Of a stretch of DNA of 10,550 nucleotides, positions 1 through 7,224 are shown in pieces. Below the pieces are notes generated by a model, which was given only the letters and a program-made list of their open reading frames with translations, ran no database searches and was not told the DNA's origin. This DNA is from Dehalococcoidia bacterium. Its GTDB lineage: Bacteria > Chloroflexota > Dehalococcoidia > Dehalococcoidales > BS750m-G39. The position numbers and the translations under genes were made by a program. Position 1 is the stretch's first letter. Every line of letters begins with the position of its first letter. The stretch lies in the NCBI GenBank assembly GCA_030640325.1, contig DAOWJM010000053.1:1-10550 (forward strand). The letters are read 5' to 3'.

Positions 1-537
1 ATAAATGATGCAGACGGGGTCGTCCTCGTCTACCTGAACATCAGGCTCTTGCCCAGAGTGTGATGCCAGCAAGTCATGGTGAGCCATCATGCTGGGGGCA
101 GAACCTTCAAAGGAGATGAAATTCTTAACCTTGGGTAGACGCGGCCTTAAGGAATTGGCCACTTCTAATAATTCAGGCCCTACAAAAATGGTGTTGGCTT
201 CCGAATAGTTGATGATGTACTCAAGCTCATCCTCCCTCAACCTAGGATTAAAAGGCGACGCAATAAATCCTCCCTTCATCGCTGCCCCATAAACATCGGC
301 ATACTCAAGACAATTCCAGGATAAGATTCCAATAACTTCTCCCTTCTTAACTCCCATTGCCTGCAAGGCATGTATCAGCTTGTTTACTCTTGTATTGAAT
401 TCGGAGAAAGTTATCCTTGTATCTCCATACACGAAGGCTTCTTGGCCTGGATACAAGAGCGCATTTCTGTAGATTATATCTGCCCAGGTGCCTATGTTGT
501 ATCGACATAGTTCTCTTAATATATTCTTTGTTGGCAT
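1..537 (-). CDS. AMP-forming acyl-CoA synthetase (N-terminal 179 codons, cut by window start)
   Basis: An open frame runs from an ATG at 535-537 to the window edge without a stop. GGAGGG lies about 5 bases upstream of the ATG. The 179 visible residues match the N-terminal domain of class I adenylate-forming ligases: a WADIIYRNALLYPGQEAFVYG start, then the conserved stretches VNKLIHALQAMGVKKGEVIG, YGAAMKGGFIASPFNPRL and ELEYIINYSEANTIFV. The frame ends at DDPVCIIY, exactly where the P-loop-like TSGTTG motif should follow, so the ATP-binding motif and C-terminal domain lie outside. The family activates a carboxylic acid with ATP and CoA through an acyl-adenylate; the substrate (fatty, aromatic or other acid) cannot be told from this part. 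It follows the methyltransferase gene by 31 bases and is probably in the same operon. Inference: it could activate the acid made by the upstream dehydrogenases. Confidence 0.9.
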   Translation of the reverse strand, partial: MPTKNILRELCRYNIGTWADIIYRNALLYPGQEAFVYGDTRITFSEFNTRVNKLIHALQAMGVKKGEVIGILSWNCLEYADVYGAAMKGGFIASPFNPRLREDELEYIINYSEANTIFVGPELLEVANSLRPRLPKVKNFISFEGSAPSMMAHHDLLASHSGQEPDVQVDEDDPVCIIY

Positions 538-568
538 TCTTTCCCTCCACCCCATTTACTAACTATTT

Positions 569-1414
569 CTACTGCTTATGGTGTTGCCGGTACGCTTCAA
601 TATAACGCCTGGCACGCTTATCACTAGCCAACACAAGGTCAGCAGCTAGAATAATTGGACGTACCTTGGCCACATCCACAATGAGACAGGTGACACCTGC
701 GACAACAGCCATAACTACGAAGGCATTATTGAGCAAGTCACGATCGGGCAAGCCAAAAGAGACATTGCTGGCTCCCAGTGTCAGGTTCACTCCCAATTCG
801 GCCTTAATCTTCCGAATGGCTTCTATGACTGCCAGCCCAGAGCTGGTATCGGCTCCCACGGCGGAAGCCAGGCAATCAATGATGATGTCCTCTCGAGCGA
901 TACCAGCCGCCTCAGCCCGTTGTACAATCTTGTGAGCGATGGCTACCCTCCGCTCTGAATCCTTTGGGATACCCTCCTCGTCTTGCACCAAACCAATGAC
1001 TACTGCGCCATATTCCTTGACTAGAGGTAGAACCTTGGCTAAGGAGTGCCCTTCACCAGTAACCGAGTTAATGAGCGGCTTACCCTTGTAGACTTTGAGA
1101 GCTGCTTCTAGAGCCTCAGGGTTGGCACTGTCAAGGCATAGAGGTATATCTACCGTGTCCATCACTGCCTGCACTACCTGGGGGAGCAGGGTTACCTCGT
1201 CCACACCAAATGTACCCACGCTGACATCAAGAATGTCCGCCCCGGCTTGTGCTTGAGCCAGGGCTTCCCTACAGACAATCTCCAAGTTGCCTGCCTTCAG
1301 AGCCTCGGCTAGTTTTTTCTTGCCGGCAGGATTGATACGCTCGCCGATAAGCACTGTGGGCTGGCCATCACCAATGATTACTTCTTTCGCAGGGCTTGAC
1401 ACTCTGGTCTCCAT
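569..1414 (-). CDS. Methyltetrahydrofolate:corrinoid protein methyltransferase (pterin-binding domain)
   Basis: The 281-residue product is a single pterin-binding TIM barrel of the DHPS/AcsE/MtgA family. Visible marks are the GERINPAGKKKLAEAL start (24-39), AGADILDVSVG (57-67), CLDSANPEALEAAL with Asp95, INSVTGE with Asn116, the IIIDCLAS strand with Asp180, and GASNVSFGLPDR with Asn217. By alignment from memory, these Asp/Asn residues correspond to the methyltetrahydrofolate-binding residues of Moorella AcsE. Family members move a methyl group between the N5 of tetrahydrofolate and the cobalt of a corrinoid protein in the cytoplasm. Here it is the likely second methyltransferase, making methyl-tetrahydrofolate from the methylated corrinoid protein encoded upstream. 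Its ATG shares one base with the TGA of the activator gene (TGATG), and the RBS lies inside that gene, so translation is probably coupled. The stop is TAG. A true dihydropteroate synthase is unlikely given the AcsE-like motifs and corrinoid neighbours. Confidence 0.9.
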   Translation of the reverse strand: METRVSSPAKEVIIGDGQPTVLIGERINPAGKKKLAEALKAGNLEIVCREALAQAQAGADILDVSVGTFGVDEVTLLPQVVQAVMDTVDIPLCLDSANPEALEAALKVYKGKPLINSVTGEGHSLAKVLPLVKEYGAVVIGLVQDEEGIPKDSERRVAIAHKIVQRAEAAGIAREDIIIDCLASAVGADTSSGLAVIEAIRKIKAELGVNLTLGASNVSFGLPDRDLLNNAFVVMAVVAGVTCLIVDVAKVRPIILAADLVLASDKRARRYIEAYRQHHKQ

Positions 1415-3264
1415 CAGTCAATTTCCTCCCTCCTGCCGTCTATAATCCTATATCTTCCCAAGTAGATTGCCTGAATGAAGGTCTGCTCAAAGTTAGGGGC
1501 ACTGGCTAATTCAATATATTTGACTCGGGAGGCAACAGCTTGGGCCTCAGCCCGCTTGCTAAGGGAAATCAGAGCCAGCTTGGCTCCCATGCCAGCGGCG
1601 TTTCCTGCCTGCCGGAAGCGGTTTAGCGGCAGTGATGGCAACATACCAATTGCCACCGCATTGGCTACATCGATGTAGGTGCCAAAGGCTCCGGCAATTA
1701 TCACCTGCTTAATTTCGTCTTCAGAGCAGCCGTTCGCCTCCAGAAGCACTTGGATACCGGTGCGAATGGCTGCCTTAGCCAGTTGCAATTCTCTGATATC
1801 CTGTTGAGTGATAGTGATGGCTGGCTGTCCGTCTCGTTCCTCCTTACTAACTAACACAAACTCGCGTTGCCCTTTGTAGGTATGAACACGAGGGTGGTTC
1901 TCCACTATCCTGCCGCCTTCATCAATGATTCTAGCCAGATAAAGCTGGGACAGGGCATCAAGTATACCAGACCCGCAAATGCCAACCGGCGGTGCTTCTC
2001 CAATAGTCTGGTACTGGATGCTATCATCGGCTATTCGCAAGCGTTCAATAGCTCCCGTGGCGGCCCGCATACCATTCTTGATATGACCGCCTTCGAAGGC
2101 AGGTCCAGAGGCACAGGAGACGGTAGCTACCTCCTCTTTATTTACTAGGGAAACCTCGGTATTAGTCCCGATGTCCAGAGCCACTATTGGTCCTTCGGCC
2201 TGTAAGACTTCTGTTGCCAACAACATCGCTACATGGTCGGCACCAACGAAACCAGCGATGTTAGGCAGCAGGTACACATATGCCCCTGGAGCAATACGTA
2301 AGCCCAAGTCACCAGCCTTAACGTCCAGAGCCCTACTAACCGCAGGGACAAAGGGAGAGAGAGCCAGTTGCCTTACTGGCAGACCGAGGAATAGGTGGTG
2401 CATGGCGGTATTGCCTGCTACTACTGCCTCAACAATTTCCTCTGTGTTGGCGCCAAGCTCAGCACATAGGTCAGCGCTCAGCTCGTTGATTGCTTCAACA
2501 GCTAGCTTCTGCACCGGCACACCCTCATCTGGCAACTGTATGACACCCGTAATACGACTGATGATGTCCTCTCCATAGCTGATCTGGGGATTCATGACCC
2601 CTTTGGCGGCTAAAGTCCGGCCGTTGCTCAGGTCAACCAGATATCCAGCAATCTTGGTGGTGCCCAAGTCTATGGCTAACCCCAACTGGTGGCTGGGGCG
2701 GGGGAGGAGAGCTATCACTTCGTCATTGCGGACTACAGCCTGGCACTCCCAGTTCCATGACCGCAGCTGGTCAGAAAGGATACGCAGGGCATTAATATCA
2801 ACTTTGCCGCAGTGTAATTGGTGTTGCTGGTTTAGCGCCTGGAGCAAACGGTCAGCATCAGCCCTTGGTGCAGACAAGGATGGAGCTGCTAGTTGCAAGC
2901 GGTAGGCTTGAACTGGCGGCTCTGGGTGAACTGTTATCTCTAATCCCTCCACCTGGACCCGCTGTGGGGTGGTCATCGACTCAGGTGGCACAGTCAATTT
3001 GCAATCACTGGTAGGATAAGTCTGGCAGGCCAGACGCCAGCCCTCCTTCAGTTCTTGAGATGTGAAGACCTCCGGTTCGTTAGACGTTGGTTTTGAGACA
3101 GTTCCACTTAGAATTTGCACCTTGCATGAGTGGCAGGTTCCCTGGCCCCCACATATGCTACTGATACCCACACCGAGCCGGCGAGCACAGGCTAGAAGAG
3201 ACTCGTTCCTCCGACACTTCCCTCTTAGCCCTACCGGCTCAAAATCAATGGTAAAAGCAGTCAT
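1414..3264 (-). CDS. RACo-type corrinoid activation protein (2Fe-2S ferredoxin + ASKHA ATPase, DUF4445)
   Basis: The 616-residue product matches reductive activators of corrinoid proteins (RACo/RamQ-like). An N-terminal ferredoxin domain (about 1-95) has Cys38-x5-Cys44-x2-Cys47 and Cys80, the usual [2Fe-2S] ligands. A linker and middle region (about 100-190) leads to the C-terminal ASKHA (actin/Hsp70-fold) domain: LAIDLGTTKIAGYLVDL (196-212), NPQISYGEDIISRI, VVAGNTAMHHLFLG (281-294), VALDIGTNTEVSLV (361-374), ASGPAFEGGHIKNGM (385-399), GICGSGILDAL (428-438) and IIAGAFGTYIDVANA (522-536). These proteins use ATP and an electron donor to return Co(II) corrinoid to Co(I) so that methyl transfer can resume. 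The start overlaps the upstream gene by 4 bases (ATGA) and the end overlaps the methyltransferase start by one base, a tightly coupled trio. Full length for the family. Confidence 0.93.
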   Translation of the reverse strand: MTAFTIDFEPVGLRGKCRRNESLLACARRLGVGISSICGGQGTCHSCKVQILSGTVSKPTSNEPEVFTSQELKEGWRLACQTYPTSDCKLTVPPESMTTPQRVQVEGLEITVHPEPPVQAYRLQLAAPSLSAPRADADRLLQALNQQHQLHCGKVDINALRILSDQLRSWNWECQAVVRNDEVIALLPRPSHQLGLAIDLGTTKIAGYLVDLSNGRTLAAKGVMNPQISYGEDIISRITGVIQLPDEGVPVQKLAVEAINELSADLCAELGANTEEIVEAVVAGNTAMHHLFLGLPVRQLALSPFVPAVSRALDVKAGDLGLRIAPGAYVYLLPNIAGFVGADHVAMLLATEVLQAEGPIVALDIGTNTEVSLVNKEEVATVSCASGPAFEGGHIKNGMRAATGAIERLRIADDSIQYQTIGEAPPVGICGSGILDALSQLYLARIIDEGGRIVENHPRVHTYKGQREFVLVSKEERDGQPAITITQQDIRELQLAKAAIRTGIQVLLEANGCSEDEIKQVIIAGAFGTYIDVANAVAIGMLPSLPLNRFRQAGNAAGMGAKLALISLSKRAEAQAVASRVKYIELASAPNFEQTFIQAIYLGRYRIIDGRREEID

Positions 3265-3989
3265 CCTCTTCCTGTTTTGGCTTTATTCCGTTTCTCTACC
3301 TGGGCTGGTATTCTATAAGGACAGGTTTTCCTGAGGCTGCAGTGGGCACAGACTTCAGCTCCTGTCCACGTTGTCATTTGTGGCCCTAGGCCCATGACCA
3401 TAGAAGTTGACTTACGGGGGCTCATTATTGCCAGAGGAGTAAGGCTTACCCCAATTTCCCGTGCCGGTACCATTTCAAGCAACCGCCACTGCTCCGTGAT
3501 AGGTAAACCGGGCATACCCGGATTGATGGGGCTGCTTACCTGATAGCCACGGGATGATGCCTCACCCGCCATAAACTTACAGACTTCCTGGGTTAGTGAG
3601 TCCACGGCTACGCTGCCAATGCCATCCAAAAGCAAACCTCGCAAAGGCTCGTCCCGATTAAAGTAGTCTGTTACCTGTTTTTCCAGCCTGGGGCCGATAG
3701 TACAGACCACAACGGCTAGCTCTTTGGCCTTGGGCAGGAGCGAAGGTAATAAATGGCCATGCACCACGAGGTTACCCTCCAGGGACAATTGCCTAGGGCT
3801 CATCTCAGTTATAGAGTGGATTTCATAGGCCACAGCTGGCTCCAAGAGGCGAGCATTCCTTACACTGGCTAGTAGCTCAAGAATTAACCTTTTTATCTCA
3901 GGCCTGATTTCGGAATGTCCCCTGAAACCCTCCCGGCGCAACACTTCCCTGTTCTTCAAGCTCAGGGGGATATCACGGATTACGGACAT
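3261..3989 (-). CDS. MetH activation-domain-like protein with C-terminal Cys motif
   Basis: The 242-residue protein resembles stand-alone proteins with the vitamin-B12-dependent methionine synthase activation fold, often found beside RACo in corrinoid methyltransferase clusters. Visible features are VVVCTIGPRLEKQV (93-106), LLDGIGSVAVDSL (120-132), INPGMPGLPITEQWRLLEMV (155-174), which parallels the 'GYPACPD...LF.LL' element of MetH, IGVSLTPLAIMSPRKSTSMVMGLG (179-202 region), and a C-terminal C214-x2-C217-x5-C223-PY cluster absent from MetH itself. In MetH this domain binds S-adenosylmethionine for reductive remethylation; whether this protein does so is unknown. The Cys cluster could hold metal or an Fe-S centre (inference). 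The ATG has GGGAG about 7 bases upstream, and the gene's TGA overlaps the activator's ATG by 4 bases, so the two products probably act together on the corrinoid protein. Confidence 0.8.
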   Translation of the reverse strand: MSVIRDIPLSLKNREVLRREGFRGHSEIRPEIKRLILELLASVRNARLLEPAVAYEIHSITEMSPRQLSLEGNLVVHGHLLPSLLPKAKELAVVVCTIGPRLEKQVTDYFNRDEPLRGLLLDGIGSVAVDSLTQEVCKFMAGEASSRGYQVSSPINPGMPGLPITEQWRLLEMVPAREIGVSLTPLAIMSPRKSTSMVMGLGPQMTTWTGAEVCAHCSLRKTCPYRIPAQVEKRNKAKTGRG

Positions 3990-4092
3990 ATCTATCTCCC
4001 TCGGGGTCTTGCCAGTGGCGAGAGCATGCCATCAGGATAGCCCCGGTGCCCAGCCTCTCCTCCACTATTACAACCTCAGCCGGGTTAAGTAC
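3973..4092 (-). other. In-frame open extension after the TAG of the UroD-family gene; possible remnant or 30-codon ORF
   Basis: Directly after the TAG stop (4093-4095) of the upstream gene the same frame stays open for 39 codons, to a TGA at 3973-3975 that overlaps the next gene's start by 17 bases. The translation looks protein-like (it includes AEVVIVEERLGTGAILMACS and HWQDPEGDRYVRNP). A GTG at 4063-4065 preceded by GAGG could start a 30-residue peptide. I do not recognise the sequence. The UroD-family protein already ends in a normal-looking way (FTKKYGVYK), so this may be a scrap of a lost gene, a tiny ORF or chance. Otherwise this stretch shows only the RBS of the following gene. Confidence 0.2.
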
Positions 4093-5445
4093 CTATTTGT
4101 ATACGCCGTATTTCTTGGTGAAGTCAACCATCGCCTTGACATTTTCCGGCTTTACCTTATCAAAGAAAGCCCCGTTGGTCATTATATAACCGCCGCCTTT
4201 GCCGGCAGTATCGATGAGTTTCTTGGCGTAATCTTTCACTTGCTGGGGTGTGCCTAAGGCTAATAAATCGGTGGGCATATTGCCGGTTATGCAGGCAACG
4301 GTGCCGATTGTTTTCTTAGCTCTAGCCATATCTGTCGTATCGAACATCCATATCGTCTTACCTTTGGGCAAGTCTTTGATAACTTCCAGACGCGAGTTAT
4401 AGCCACCCTCAGCCACGGGGAACGGGACGCATCCCTCTTCAATCAAGCCGATGAGGACCTTTCTGAAGTAGGGCCAGTAAAATTTCTTGAACTGCTCATC
4501 GGAGAGGAAGCCGTCAGCACCTTTATGTAGAGGTATGAAGATTACAGGTTTTCCGTTCATCTGTGCCGCGCCTACCCCCATCTTAATCATGAGTGGCGTT
4601 AGCGCCTCCATGGCTTCGATGAGCTTATCGGGCTGGCGGTACATATCCAGCATTATCCCCCTGGTGCCTCTGAGAGTGTCGCCGATGGTATCAAACGGTA
4701 CCTTGGTAAATCCGCCGAGGAGCGCTGGGAAGCCTGATATCGCCATCTCACCATCGAAGCCGCCCACACTTCCGGCCCATTTCAGGGCTTCAGCGCCGGC
4801 ATCAAAAAGGGCTTTATAGGCTTCCTGAACGGGAGGCAAACCAAAGGGTATAAAGTTAAAGGCAACACCATACATTTCGAGTATGCCGGTGAGGGCAGGG
4901 AGCATCCTAAAACCCTCTAACTTGCCGAATACGCGCGGCAGGTAGACATTACTGAAGAAATTCGACGGATCATCAATCAGGGCATCATATCCATCCGCCG
5001 TCATGTATTCGCCTTCGTTGCACTGGTACGAATGCTCAGGCGCGACCCCATGGCCGGGCCAGGAATATAACTTGTAGTCAAGGATTTCAAAGAACTTTCC
5101 CGGGCCAGGCCCGGCACAGCCCATATGCGCATCCGGCTCAAAGTCCAGGACGAATTTCTTCCAAGCCGCAGAGCATTTGTCGTAGTCATACATTGCTTCT
5201 TGTGGGGTTATTCCGTAATAAAAAGTGGGGAACATGTTAGGAAGTGGACAGACCGGCACCCTGTCCGGCGCTTTCTTTAATTGAGCGGCATCTTTTATCC
5301 TGGTTATTCTCTCTTTATACGTCTTCTCAGCTTTAGGGTTTTGGAATTTAAGGTCATTCCCCTCAGGGTCTTTCGGCGAAAGCCACCTATTAAATAGCTC
5401 CTCCTGCTTTTCATCCGATGACATCTCTTCCCATTTCTTTTCCAT
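4093..5445 (-). CDS. UroD-family corrinoid methyltransferase (substrate methyltransferase I)
   Basis: The 450-residue protein belongs to the uroporphyrinogen-decarboxylase/MtaA-like superfamily of methyltransferases. It has a roughly 60-residue N-terminal extension, then PDRVPVCPLPNMFPTFYYGITPQEAMYD (60-87 region), HMGCAGPGPGKFFEILDYK, ISGFPALLGGFTKVPFDTIGDTLRGTRGIMLDMYRQPDKL (237-275 region), FIPLHKGADGFLS with His307, PVAEGGYNSRLE with Glu346, and ACITGNMPTDLL with Cys385. His307 and Cys385, perhaps with Glu346, are the likely zinc site (inference). The position of the first Cys in the HxC motif of MtaA/MtbA is Gly309. True decarboxylases of heme synthesis are shorter and lie in other contexts. 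Next to a corrinoid protein and RACo, the likely role is demethylation of an O- or other methyl donor onto cobalt. The start is set by AGGAGGT 7 bases before the ATG at 5443-5445; a GTG six codons upstream lacks such a site. Stop TAG. Confidence 0.87.
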   Translation of the reverse strand: MEKKWEEMSSDEKQEELFNRWLSPKDPEGNDLKFQNPKAEKTYKERITRIKDAAQLKKAPDRVPVCPLPNMFPTFYYGITPQEAMYDYDKCSAAWKKFVLDFEPDAHMGCAGPGPGKFFEILDYKLYSWPGHGVAPEHSYQCNEGEYMTADGYDALIDDPSNFFSNVYLPRVFGKLEGFRMLPALTGILEMYGVAFNFIPFGLPPVQEAYKALFDAGAEALKWAGSVGGFDGEMAISGFPALLGGFTKVPFDTIGDTLRGTRGIMLDMYRQPDKLIEAMEALTPLMIKMGVGAAQMNGKPVIFIPLHKGADGFLSDEQFKKFYWPYFRKVLIGLIEEGCVPFPVAEGGYNSRLEVIKDLPKGKTIWMFDTTDMARAKKTIGTVACITGNMPTDLLALGTPQQVKDYAKKLIDTAGKGGGYIMTNGAFFDKVKPENVKAMVDFTKKYGVYK

Positions 5446-5452
5446 TATTATT

Positions 5453-5459
5453 ACCTCCT
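5453..5459 (-). promoter_or_regulatory. Ribosome binding site fixing the UroD-family gene start
   Basis: AGGAGGT on the minus strand sits 7 bases before the ATG at 5443-5445. It lies inside the longer frame that would begin with GTG at 5461-5463, so it argues for the shorter 450-residue protein. Confidence 0.85.
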
Positions 5460-5481
5460 GCACGTTCTCTGCTGAGGATTA

Positions 5482-6114
5482 TTACTTGGCACCAACCCAT
5501 TTCTGGGCCAGGGTAACTCCGGCCATGGCATCTTTGCCGTAGGCATCAGCGCCGGTATACTTCCTTATTTCCTCGCTCATCTGACCGCCACCAATCATGA
5601 CCTTTACCTTGTCTCTCAAACCCGCCGCTTTTATGGCTTCTACAGTTTCTTTCATGGAATCAAAAGCCAGCGCCAGAAACCCACTTAAGCCAACAATAGG
5701 GGCACCACTCTCCTTTATCTTTTCGACAAACTTCTGCGCCGGGACATCCACGCCTAGGTCGTAAACCTCGTAACCGCTAACATCGAGCATGAAGACTACG
5801 ATGTCCTTGCCGATGTCATGTATATCCCCGGCAACAGTGCCCATAACAACCTTACCTAGACGCTTAACCTCCGCTGCCTTGGCTAGCTTCGGCTTAACCA
5901 TATCAGTTATCCCCTTCAGTATTTCACCAGAGTACACCAGGTCAGGTATGAAATACTCGCTATCGGCAAAGCGCTTGCCCACGATTTCTAAGGCACGTCT
6001 GGCATCGTCGAGGATACTGAGGGGGTCATCGCCGGCACTTAATCTATCTTGGACAATTCCCAACGCCTCTTTTTCCTTCAAATCAGCCAATGTGCTAACT
6101 AGATCTCCAGCCAT
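5482..6114 (-). CDS. Corrinoid (cobalamin-binding) methyl-carrier protein, MtaC/MttC type
   Basis: The 210-residue protein has the standard two-domain build. A helical cap domain (about 1-85) contains the DPLSILDDARRALEIVGKRF and YFIPDLVYSGEILK segments. A Rossmann-like B12 domain (about 86-210) carries the base-off/His-on motif D97-I-H99-D100-I-G102, GLSGFLALA (142-150, the SxL region) and IGGG (174-177). His99 should be the lower cobalt ligand. The protein carries the methyl group between the UroD-family enzyme 36 bases downstream and the tetrahydrofolate methyltransferase, and should be the target of RACo. AGGAGGT lies 8 bases before the ATG. Stop TAA. Length and motifs are normal for the family; the methyl donor cannot be inferred from it. 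Confidence 0.95.
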   Translation of the reverse strand: MAGDLVSTLADLKEKEALGIVQDRLSAGDDPLSILDDARRALEIVGKRFADSEYFIPDLVYSGEILKGITDMVKPKLAKAAEVKRLGKVVMGTVAGDIHDIGKDIVVFMLDVSGYEVYDLGVDVPAQKFVEKIKESGAPIVGLSGFLALAFDSMKETVEAIKAAGLRDKVKVMIGGGQMSEEIRKYTGADAYGKDAMAGVTLAQKWVGAK

Positions 6115-6147
6115 GTTCCTTTACCTCCTTGACCTATATTGGGCTCT

Positions 6148-6340
6148 TCAGTCCGCTAGCGTTAATATATTGACCTCATTTGGCGCCTCCCTTATTATGC
6201 TCACAACGTCCTGGCCTCGTTGGTGACTTCTGCCGCTAATAATGACCTTGGCACCTTCTTTAAGCGGACATAATCCCACCCGTCCGGCCAATACCTGCCG
6301 TCGAGCCTGCATTAACCGCCACCTTCCCCTGAAGTAGCCA
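6148..6340 (-). pseudogene. Decayed N-terminal fragment of a second short-chain dehydrogenase
   Basis: Two short frames together spell the first 60 or so residues of an SDR. One frame (from about 6340) reads WLLQGKVAVNAGSTAGIGRT, which is the first beta strand and the GxxxGxG dinucleotide loop, then hits TAA at about 6278-6280. The next frame reads LKEGAKVIISGR, then GQDVVSIIREAPNEVNILTLAD, and ends at TGA 6148-6150. This matches SDR helix 1, strand 2 (EGAKVIISGR) and strand 3 (EVNILT) in the right order and spacing, with a frameshift just after GIGRT. The catalytic half (NAG, Ser, YxxxK) is missing and no RBS precedes it. An ATG at 6310-6312 would give a 54-residue peptide in the second frame, but decay explains the sequence better. 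It differs in sequence from the intact SDR next door, so it is not a simple tandem copy. The rest of the gap between 6115 and 6395 shows only the RBS of the corrinoid gene. Confidence 0.65.
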
Positions 6341-6395
6341 CTTTATCCGTTCTCTCTTCTGACTGCTCTCCTTGGTCAAGAAACCAGTTCATCAC

Positions 6396-7163
6396 CTATA
6401 ACATCACGGTTCCCCCATCAATATAGATGATCTGTCCTGAGATGAAATCCGAGTCTTCTGAGGCTAAAAATACGGCTGTCCCCACTAGGTCGGTTGGCTG
6501 CAGACGTTTTTGAATGGATTGTTCCGAGGTCGCAATCTCGAATATTTTCTCACTATCCCTCTGGGCTAAACTGGCTTCAGAAGCCACGTATCCCGGGGCA
6601 ATAGCGTTAACATTAATACCTGAGGAACCCAGAGCTCTGGCCAAGGCGTGAGTTAGTGTGTAAAGCGCTCCTTTGCTACAGGAATATGGCAAAAATAATT
6701 GAGCCGCGGGGACTTTAGCGACATTAGAGGCCATATTGATAATCTTACCCCTGGACTGCTTTATCATAAGGGGGGCTATTGCCTTACAGCATAGCCAGGT
6801 TCCTCTTACATTCACCGCAAATATTCGCTCCCATTCTTCCACCGTCCAGGCATCCCACGGTGTAATATTGATTCCATACCATATGGCAGCATTATTGAGG
6901 AGGATATCTACCTTACCATACTGCTGCATAACCTTCTCAGCCATCTTTTTGGTGGCATTTTCATCTGAGATATCGGTCTCCATAGCTACTGCTTCCCCAC
7001 CTTTAGCCCTTATCTCCTTAACCACGCCCTCAGCCCTTTCCAGACTAATATCAGGTAATAGTAGTTTCGCACCTTCCTCGGCGAACCTTAATGCGAATGC
7101 CCGCCCAAGACCACGGCCGGCTCCAGTTATGATAGCTACTTTGTTTTCTAATACTGGTGACAT
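6396..7163 (-). CDS. Short-chain dehydrogenase/reductase, NAD(P)-dependent
   Basis: The 255-residue protein is a complete classical SDR. Visible motifs are TGAGRGLG (13-20, dinucleotide binding), Asp38 at the end of strand 2 (LLLPDIS), D64 (METDIS), NNAA (90-93), Asn118 (AVNVRG), the catalytic Ser146 (NMASN), Y160-SCS-K164, PG (190-191) and the C-terminal ISGQIIYIDGG. The acidic Asp38 favours NAD over NADP. The family oxidises alcohols or reduces ketones; substrate is not readable. AGGAGG lies 5 bases before the ATG. It follows the aldehyde oxidoreductase by 61 bases, so an alcohol-to-aldehyde or hydroxyacyl oxidation step in the same pathway is plausible (inference). Stop TAG. Confidence 0.92.
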   Translation of the reverse strand: MSPVLENKVAIITGAGRGLGRAFALRFAEEGAKLLLPDISLERAEGVVKEIRAKGGEAVAMETDISDENATKKMAEKVMQQYGKVDILLNNAAIWYGINITPWDAWTVEEWERIFAVNVRGTWLCCKAIAPLMIKQSRGKIINMASNVAKVPAAQLFLPYSCSKGALYTLTHALARALGSSGINVNAIAPGYVASEASLAQRDSEKIFEIATSEQSIQKRLQPTDLVGTAVFLASEDSDFISGQIIYIDGGTVML

Positions 7164-7224
7164 ATCTCCCTCCTTTTATTTTTTGCGATTGTGACCACTC
7201 ATATTTTATGTATCCCATCTTCTT

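Noticed and set aside
569..1414. Dihydropteroate synthase (folate synthesis) for the pterin-binding protein
   Set aside because: AcsE/MtgA-like motifs and its place directly after RACo favour a methyltetrahydrofolate:corrinoid methyltransferase.
2171..2578. Long plus-strand open frames opposite the RACo gene and other genes
   Set aside because: They lie antisense to clearly conserved genes, show no family motifs and are shadows of the real coding frames.
4093..4095. Pyrrolysine-type amber readthrough in the methyltransferase
   Set aside because: The protein is UroD-family, not MttB/MtbB/MtmB; the codon is at the expected C terminus, and TAG is the ordinary stop of most genes here.
6312..6392. 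26-codon ORF after the SDR stop, starting with ATG at 6390-6392
   Set aside because: No convincing RBS, no recognisable sequence, and it overlaps the decayed SDR fragment in another frame.
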